A stretch of 64,000 nt of DNA, taken from Congeria kusceri (Eukaryota > Mollusca > Bivalvia > Myida > Dreissenidae). A program made the position numbers and the translations under genes. Shown here piece after piece: positions 56,820 through 64,000 of the stretch (positions are counted from its first letter, which is position 1; each line of letters starts with the position of its first letter). The stretch lies in assembly GCA_027627225.1 (NCBI GenBank), contig JAPFQT010000083.1, forward strand, positions 806,001 through 870,000, read 5' to 3'. The notes beneath the pieces were generated by a model. The model saw only the letters and a program-made list of their open reading frames with translations, was not told where the DNA came from and did no database searches.

Positions 56820-57096
56820 GAAACAAAAAGTATTCAAGTTTTTGGGAGGCCAGACAATACTTTAATGTAAGGTGCGCTAATCGGCAGCAGAAGCAAAAAA
56901 TCGCGGTTTCTTTACAACGCCAGAATATAATAGATTGAAGACATGCACGATAGATTATTTCAAGGAGATCGTGCACTCGATGTCGCCGAGAAGCTTGGTG
57001 CACGTGTACCGGTCATCCGGAATCACTCGCATCCGGTTTGTAGGCTTCCGGTTCACGAACCAGCTCGAACTAATCCGCAACTCAAAACAGGAAATG
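56820..57096 (+). CDS. Low-confidence exon-like ORF
   Basis: Between two stops the plus strand reads SAAEAKNRGFFTTPEYNRLK, then TCTIDYFKEIVHSMSPRSLV and HVYRSSGITRIRFVGFRFTN before QLELIRNSKQEM and TGA. GC content rises here relative to flanks. A possible acceptor, TAATCGGCAG, lies just upstream. The minus strand is also open over part of this block, so strand and reality are uncertain. No family is recognised. Confidence 0.25.
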
Positions 57097-57544
57097 TGAC
57101 ACGGAGTAGACGTGCAGACGACAATTGGTGCTGAAGAGAGTTCCACACGTCAAGAACCAGGCAGGAATTATAGACCAGTCTATGTACCGCACAACAAGCG
57201 TATTCTGACGCCTGGGCAGGAGACACGTTGAAAGGAAATGATGTTTATAACTCACGGACCATATTTTTAGAAAGCGAATAGTCTTGCCAGCATAAATAAA
57301 GAAAATGAACATGGTCATTTTTGTTTATCATAAAAGCACAAATATTATATGCATGTAGTTCAATTTTAATAAAGAAAATTAAATACATGCACATGCGTTC
57401 TGACACTGTTACTTTATACGTGAATTAACACAAATGCGTCAGTGACTGCAAGCTGTTGGTTGATTTGTGATCCTTTATGTACACGTTCATATGTGTATGA
57501 TTTTTTTCACCACTATCTGGCAAAACTAATGAGTATGCAAAAAA

Positions 57545-57590
57545 ACAGTTCGAACTCACGATCTCCCGATCCGTTGCACTACTCCGATTT
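57545..57590 (-). repeat. tRNA-like SINE head fragment
   Basis: On the minus strand, GCAACGGATCGGGAGATCGT then GAGTTCGAACTG preserves the anticodon-side and B-box segment of the SINE family at 47198. Confidence 0.45.
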
Positions 57591-57714
57591 TGTTTAAACG
57601 AAATTATCCACTAAATACAACATTCCGTGTCCGTTTGGAACCGACATGCTTTGCGTACATCATTAAAGAAACAATGTTTGATTTATAGAGTTGTTTATCG
57701 GCTAATTAACAACG

Positions 57715-57975
57715 ATTTGGAATTCTGATGCGTATGAATTAAACTACGACGGCGTTAGCCCAAGTGGTTTAATATACGGCATCAGATCGATAAATCGGGG
57801 TTTATCCGATAAACAACGATAATGCGAAAATTATTTTCATTCTTACATGAACTGACATTATTTTCTGCAATAACAATGCAAATTATTTTTTACAGTTTTG
57901 AACTATTTTTTCGGGTTGTTTATTGGTAGTTTAACAACGGTGAGTTGTGCTCTTTGTGTATAGAAAACTCTGCGC
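57715..57975 (+). repeat. Third SINE-like family, best copy
   Basis: CGATTTGGAATTCTGATGCG, GCGTTAGCCCAAGTGGTTTA, CGATAAACAACGATAATGCG and TTGTTTATTGGTAGTTTAAC occur in the same order as at 44250-44500. The second motif resembles the D-arm/A-box region of tRNA-Leu or -Ser. No convincing B box was found. Confidence 0.45.
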
Positions 57976-58484
57976 GTGTCATGTTAGAATGAGCGTTTTA
58001 TATCAATCATACAAAAGCGAAAACATATATATTATGTTGCATACAAAGTAAAAGTTCATAGGATTTATTGACAAATACGCTGTAGGGTAAGGTATATAGC
58101 TATAAATGGATATTGCTCTAGTGTGGTGTTATGAGAACTGGTATCATTTCGTGCTGGTTGATTTTCAAGAAGCATACGTTTTTAATGAATCTGGTTTAAT
58201 CAGTGTCAAATGATTGTGGCGTCACGTTCGGTTAAAGGGACTATGTCAACGAAAAGTTCCTCAATTGGATAATTTCTTTAAAAAATCTGCAATTAAGATA
58301 TTAAAACTAGCATATAACAAAATAAGGTATATATAATGGCAAAATAGTTTTCGCATTTTGAGATAAAATCATTTATAATACAGGTCGTGTATTCGTGGCC
58401 CCTGTTATGTTTACATTTTGACGTCAGAATTGTGAGTATTTTGTACAAGCAGAGCTTACACATGTTCCCTTACAAAGCAGAATA

Positions 58485-58575
58485 GTGCAGGTGTTTAAAG
58501 CGCTGACTACTGTTAATTTCTTCGTATGGCTCCTAAGTCGTGAGTTCGATACCCGCTTGGGGTTTTATTTTTTTC
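58485..58575 (+). repeat. tRNA-like fragment
   Basis: GTGTTTAAAGCGCTGACTACTG ... GAGTTCGATACCCGCTTGG shows a B box and a plausible anticodon region, but no well-formed acceptor stem. It is probably a SINE or tRNA pseudogene. Confidence 0.35.
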
Positions 58576-59380
58576 AATCACTTTTTCTGATTTGTTTTTA
58601 TCAAATATCTCATTAGGTATTATATTATTTATCATTTATTTAATGCACATGTCTTAGCATAGCGCATTACTATCATCTGATATAATTTATTGTGCAATAG
58701 GAAACCAATTTTTCGTTAACAAAGCCCCTTGAACGTAAACTATACCTTTGTTATAGTTTTTTTTTTATTCCAGTTATGAAATACACTTTTATAACATTAT
58801 AATATTATGAATTGCCACGCTTTTGCTTTGACTGTTTCGAAAACGCCTCAGAATGATTGTTATTTCAAAATGATTGTTATTTCCGAAATTTCCTAAAACA
58901 TTGCGGACATTTAAAATGCTTTTTGCTGTAATTAAATATGAATTATTATGCTTTTGAAATTTACATTCAATTTTGGAAATTGATAAGTATTACCGACAGT
59001 ATGCAATATTATTTGAAAAACCATCTCTGTTTTTTTAAATAAATAAATTATTAATATCGAAACGCGTCGCAATTAAGATAATAATTAAAAATATGTATTA
59101 GTAACAATAGAAACATAAGAGAAATATGTCTGCGTGTAAGATGCACATTATTTGTAATTATTTGCATTATGTATTAAACAAGATGGTTGCTTTTTATGCA
59201 CTAGGGTCACTTCCAAGTAGTTAAAACAAATATGTTTTGTTAATTTATTATCAATAAATCTACATCTACAACATTATCACGCGACCCATTCACGCCACTA
59301 TCAGAAGTTACTGAAACAAGAAACACAATAATTTGCACGTGATTACAATCAGGCAACGTAAACATGTTAAAGAACCAAGT
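58576..59380. other. AT-rich stretch
   Basis: Nothing beyond AT-rich DNA and short T runs is seen. Confidence 0.45.
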
Positions 59381-59386
59381 GCCACT

Positions 59387-60220
59387 TACACAGCCAGGCA
59401 ACACACTGATGTAACAAAACTATATGACACAACGACCTAACACAACCAGGCGACACAACGACGTAACTCAACCAGGCGACACAGCGACGAAACACAACTA
59501 GGCGACACAAGGACGTAACACAACCAGGCGACACAACGATGTAACACAACCAGGCGACACAACGACGTAACACAACCAGGCGACACAACGTTGTGAAACA
59601 ACCAAGCATTACAACAACATAATACAATTAGGATACACAACGACGTGACACAACCAGGATACACAACGACAAGACACAACCAGGCGACACAACGACGTGA
59701 CACAACCAGGATACACAACGACGTGACACAACCAGGATACACAACGACGTGACACAACCAGGATACACAACGACGTGACACAACCAGGATACACAACGAC
59801 GTGACACAACCAGGATACACAACGACGTGACACAACCAAGATACACAACGACGTGACACAACCAGGCGACACAACGACGTGACACAACCAGGCGACACAA
59901 CGACGTGACACAACCAGGATACACAACGACGTGACACAACCAGGCGACACAACGACGTGACACAACCAGGCGACACAACGACGTGACACAACCAGGATAC
60001 ACAACGACGTGACACAACCAGGATACACAACGACGTGACACAACCAGGCGACACAACGACGTGACACAACCAGGAGACACAACGACGTGACACAACCAGG
60101 CGACACAACTACGTTACACAACCAGGCGACACAACGACGTAACACAACCAGGCGACACAACAACGTAACACAACCAGGCGACACAACAACGCAACACAAC
60201 CAGGCGTCACAACGACGTTA
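59387..60220. repeat. 26-bp minisatellite (~32 units, two variants)
   Basis: The unit is CACAACCAGGCGACACAACG plus ACGTGA; a second variant has GGATAC in place of GGCGAC. Variants are interspersed, with runs of the GGATAC form at 59700-59840. The central region is nearly identical from unit to unit, while both edges are diverged. Cysteine- and valine-rich minus-strand frames of up to 223 codons are artefacts of the period. Confidence 0.95.
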
Positions 60221-60334
60221 CACAACAAAAAACACCACCAACACAACCACTTTTAGTATAGGTCTTCTAGGTCTGAATTGTCAACGATTTAGTTTAGCTT
60301 ATTACAAGCAATGGCAGCACACAATTTTGAAATC

Positions 60335-60790
60335 ACGTGATCATATTGGATAAAGATCGTAAAATAGGGGAATGGGTTGATGATCTTATACTAAGTGATC
60401 AAGAAAAAAACATTAAGTGATCATAGGGAATAAAGGCCGTACAAATAATGACTGTGCTGTAAGTGATCACGGGTAATAAAGATCTTACACGTGTGATTAT
60501 CACGACTAAAGACGGTTCACTAAGTGATCATCATACACAAAGATCATATAGAAAGGTATCGTCACAAACAATGTTTCGTACACTGACCGTCACGACAAAA
60601 GGTAGTACAGTATCTATTCATCACAAATGAAGATCGTCCACTTAGTGATCATGGTGAATAATATCGTACATAAATGATCATCGGGAATACTTATCGTTTC
60701 ACATGAGATCATCACGAAAACAGATCGTACAGAATGACTGTGACGTACACTAATAAAGATCTTACATTGAGTAAGAATCAAGAAAAAGAT
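60335..60790. repeat. ~31-bp minisatellite, array 2
   Basis: Diverged units containing AAGATCGTACA, AAGTGATCAT and CACGA recur about 14 times. Motifs are shared with the array at 56050-56520, so the two probably derive from one array separated by about 4 kb of other DNA. Confidence 0.65.
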
Positions 60791-61119
60791 TATTAATAAA
60801 GCAATTGTAATGAAAAAAGTGTACAAATTATAAGCAACATTTGAATAAAATACAGATGCAAAACATTATAATATTGTTGAAAGCCGAGTTGTGAGGTCAC
60901 GCACGATTCGGAGCCTCTCGTTGTTTAAAGCACTGATAATTTCTGTGAATGGCATATTTTTGTATAGGTTCTTAAGGTTTGTTTCAAAATCCACATACTC
61001 AACGTCCGATTTGCGGGTTCAGTTTCACAATGGTCCATTTACATGAAAAAAGTCAACAATATTTTAAGTCGCAACCATTTATTTTCGGTCGAAAGTGGGA
61101 CGGGAAACAAGCAATATTT

Positions 61120-61230
61120 TGTTAAGCCCTAAAGATATGTGCTCTCCATATCTTTAGAGATATGATATTAAGAAATCATATCACTTAATATCATATCTCT
61201 AAATATGATATTTAGAGATATCATAAATGT
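61120..61230. repeat. AT-rich palindrome cluster
   Basis: AGAGATATGATATTAAG and its complement CTTAATATCATATCTCT flank an 11-nt loop at 61160-61204. TAAATATGATATTTA lies immediately after. The block can form a stable cruciform. Confidence 0.8.
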
Positions 61231-61261
61231 ATAAATTTATGCTTTAAATTCAAAGAGGAAA

Positions 61262-61628
61262 ATTGCTCGTGTTTCGCGCAATTCTCGTGTCTCGCTTCGT
61301 GTCTCGAGGTAAAATATCGTGCCTCGCTTCGTGTCTCGCGCAATTCTCATGCATCGCGTTCAAAGGTCGAGACACGAGATGCGAAGCGAGACACGAAGCG
61401 ATACACGATATTCAGGCGAGACACAAATCGAGGCACGATACTGTATCGTTCAAATATCGCCAGAAGCGAGACACGATATTTTGCCGCGAGATTTCGTGGT
61501 ATGGGATACTGCGTAAGTGCGAGATCTCGTGTTACAATATCGTGCCTCGTTTCGTGTCTCGCGGAAATATCGTGTCTCGCTTCGTGTTTCGCGTAAATCT
61601 CGTGTCTCGCCCTTGCCGTAAGAGGCAC
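61262..61628. repeat. TCGTGTCTCGCTTCG array in both orientations
   Basis: The motif CGTGTCTCGCTTCGTGTCTCG and its complement CGAGACACGAAGCGAGACACG alternate in three blocks: plus at 61285-61345, minus at 61370-61480, plus at 61545-61615. Spacers contain AAAATATCG and CGCGCAATTCTC. The region is GC-rich relative to its surroundings. Confidence 0.8.
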
Positions 61629-61710
61629 GATATTACATATGGCCTAACCGGATTCCGTAATGCCGGGTACATTTTATAAAGGCACTCTGAAAAAATAGCC
61701 AATACATTTA

Positions 61711-64000
61711 TAAGAGGGCCATGATGGCCCTATGTCGCTCACCTGAGTAAAAGGCATCATAATGGCTTCTAACAAGAGGGCCAAATGGCACTAAACCACT
61801 TACCTGAGTATAAAGATCTGGACCATGCAGTTTCAGGAGAAGATATTTATAGTCTATATAAACCATGTGACCCACACGGCGTGGACACTTTCTACTCCAG
61901 GGGCATAATTTGAACAATATTTGTAGAGGACCACTATACAATTTTCATGCCAAATATAACACCTCTGGGCCTTACGGTTTCAGAGGAGGAGATTTTAATA
62001 GCCCACTTTTCATATAAGTCTGTAGAAATCCTGTGACCCTGGGGTGTGGCTTCTTTTTACTCCAGGGGCATCATTTGAACAATAATTGTAGAGGACCACC
62101 ATACAATGTTACATACAAAATATGAAACATCTGGGCCTTGCAGTTTTGAAGCAGATGTGTAAACTCCACTTGCCATATAAGTCTGTACTAACGATGTGAC
62201 CCCCGGGGCATGGCTAGGTTTGACCCCAGTGGCATAACTTGAACAATCTTTGTAGAAGACTAATATAAGATGTTATATACCAATTACAAAACTTCTGGGC
62301 CTTGAGGTTTCAGAGAAGAAACCTTTTAAAGTCATTTTGTCATTTAAGTCTATATGTTGCCGGCCTTAGCTACGCCCGTAGGCGCAATTCGGGTTGAGCG
62401 ACAAATAAACACAAGTCGTAGATTGTAGATATATTGTTATTGAATGTGTCGATCGATAAGTTAGTTTTCTGAAAGAAAAACAATTAATACCTATAAATAA
62501 ATATATAATTAAATATATTAATAAGTTTCAATGACATTACAAAATACTAATGATTTATAATGCATGGCGGCGTGAATAATAGCGACAATAAGTTATTCGA
62601 ATAATAACTAATAAACACAACCGTAATAATCAAAAATAATACGAAATTAATACAAGCAATAGGCATAGATATCATTCATAAAATACAGTGTAATATTTAC
62701 CTGCAGGAATAACAATTATCCTACACAAATAATAAAATAAAGACAATCGTCAAAATGTAATGGCTGTCTCCAAACAATCTAGCCGTGAATTTGAATATTG
62801 GAGGGAAAGTGATTGATTGGTTATTATGTGCACGTGTTCAACATATGTTAATTTCAACTATATGTTAGTAACTCTAAAAACTAAGGTCACACTCTACTTT
62901 AAACTAAGAACTGATCATAACTACCCAACACAATAACTAAACACTGCACTAACTATTTAAATATGCATATAAGTGTATTACTTTAAATTGTAGAATAGAT
63001 ATTTTAGGGTAAATATAAAAACAAACACAATAATTTAATAATAATATACATTTATTAACTTTCTTTAAAATTCACCCTGTGACATATATTAACCATGTGA
63101 CCTCCGGGGTGTGGCCTCTTTTTACCCAAGGGGCATAATTTGACCATTCTTTGTAGAGGACCACTATACAATCTTACATACCAAATACAAAAACTTTGGG
63201 CCTTGCAGTTTCAGAGGAGATTTGAAAGTCATTTTGCTATTTAAGTCTATATAAACCATGTGACCCCCAGGGCGTGGCCAGTTTTGACCCCAGGGGCATA
63301 ATTTGAAAAATCTTAGAGGACCACTATGCAATGTTACATACCAAATATGAAAGCTCTGGGCCTTGCGGTTTCAGAGGAGAAGATTTTAAAAGTCATTTTG
63401 CTATTTAAGTCTACATAAACCATGCGACCCCCGGGGCGTGGCCAGTTTTGACCCCAGGGGCATCATCTCTGTAGAGGACCACTACAGGATGCCACATGAA
63501 AAATATGAAACCACTGGGCCTTGCATTTTCAGAGGATAAGATTTTTGAAGTAATTGTGCTATTTACGTCTATATAAACAATGTGAGCCCCGGGGCGTGGC
63601 CAGTTTTGACCTCAGGGGCATCATTTGAACAAACGTTGTAGAGGACCCCTATACAATGTTACCAACCAAATACCAAACTTCTAATCGTTGCTGTTTCAGA
63701 GAAGAAGATTTTCAAAGTCATTTAGCTATTTAAGTCTACATAAACCATGTGACCCCTCCCCCCGGGGCGTGGCCAGTTTTGACCCCAGGGACATCATTTG
63801 AACAGTCTTTGTAGAGGACCACTATGCAATGTTACATACCAAATATGAAACCTCTGGGCCTTGCAGTTTTAGAGGAGAAGATTTTTGAAGTAATTTTGCT
63901 ATTTAAGTCTATATCAACAATGTGACCCTCAGGGCGTGGCCAGTTTTTTGATCCCAGGGACATCATTTGAACAATCTTTGTAGAGGACTCCTATTCAATG
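61711..64000 (-). repeat. Dispersed AGCTCACC repeat, reverse copy, split by an LTR
   Basis: Two head motifs (AAGAGGGCCATGATGGCCC, then AACAAGAGGGCCAAATGGC) are followed by ~165-bp units with CCATGTGACCCCCGGGGCGTG, GACCCCAGGGGCATCATTTG, TTTGTAGAGGACCACTATAC and CTGGGCCTTGCAGTTTCAGA. Units start at about 61855, 62024, 62195, 63092, 63246, 63415, 63572, 63738 and 63912. The copy runs off the window. It is the reverse of the family that hosts the hAT element. Confidence 0.85.
62355..63084. mobile_element. Probable solo LTR, 730 bp
   Basis: The block interrupts a repeat unit between TCTATA and TATATTAACC. It begins TGTTGCCGGCCTTAGC and ends CCCTGTGACA, the TG...CA signature of LTRs, with TATA on both sides as a minimum 4-bp target duplication. 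It is AT-rich with AATAAA-type motifs. No internal retroelement genes or second LTR are present. An alternative is another TG/CA-ended insertion. Confidence 0.6.

Noticed and set aside
59437..60199. Cys/Val-rich minus-strand ORFs of up to 223 codons
   Set aside because: They are produced by the 26-bp array; three overlapping frames are all open and nearly identical in pattern.
56050..60790. CRISPR-like array
   Set aside because: Units are contiguous and variable, without unique spacers between constant repeats, and the DNA is eukaryotic.

Overview
The window looks like AT-rich, intron- and repeat-dense genomic DNA from a marine or freshwater bivalve mollusc. I infer this from the dispersed repeats, not from a diagnostic gene. 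They include units beginning AGCTCACC and ending in a GGCCCTCTTGTT-like motif, units ending GAGCGCGCT...GAGACAGCT, CATATAGTGA-type repeats and tRNA-derived SINEs. Splice sites and poly(A) signals are eukaryotic. No prokaryotic, organellar, rRNA or CRISPR signal is visible. The species cannot be fixed from the sequence alone.

Functional genes are sparse. The only long intact ORF is a 556-residue BED/hAT transposase (17171-18841). Its element (16522-19139) has CAGGGTTG ends and a perfect 8-bp target duplication, and sits inside an older dispersed repeat. Host coding evidence comes from short spliced exons. On the minus strand, four phase-compatible exons (34544-34624, 33369-33449, 32328-32458, 31061-31216) form the 3' end of a conserved-looking but unrecognised gene, followed by a poly(A) signal. 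A possible alternative terminal exon lies at 35609-35775. On the plus strand, five exon-like blocks from 9561 to 24124 resemble a small gene, but frame lesions suggest a duplicated pseudogene or sequence errors. Two paralogous minus-strand exons with signal-anchor character lie at 38.7 and 39.1 kb. A short ORF with a signal peptide at 37.0 kb is cut by a transposon.

Layout. 0-9 kb: old repeats, a 1.2-kb inverted-repeat transposon, a 367-bp MITE, an 18-bp minisatellite and an 805-bp foldback element. 9.5-24 kb: the plus-strand candidate gene, its introns filled with 150-190-bp tandem-unit repeats, the hAT element, a SINE and a nested pogo/Tc1-like element. 24-31 kb: AT-rich DNA with two more dispersed repeats. 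31-39 kb: minus-strand exons, SINE fragments and a nearly perfect 1,033-bp palindromic transposon. 39.6-43 kb: trinucleotide tracts and the first 23-bp minisatellite. 43.5-51.5 kb: a locally amplified cluster with repeated SINEs, a diverged segmental duplication and a 1.1-kb array of a related 23-bp minisatellite. 52-61.6 kb: mostly unannotated AT-rich DNA with 31-bp, 26-bp and palindromic TCTCG arrays. 61.7-64 kb: a reverse-oriented copy of the dispersed repeat that hosts the hAT element, split by a probable solo LTR.

The sequence records repeated nesting, with several filled-site versus empty-site comparisons inside this one window. I found no convincing new multi-gene system. The strongest leads are the palindromic transposon that cuts a secreted-peptide ORF, the two related 23-bp arrays in an amplified locus, and the unrecognised minus-strand gene.
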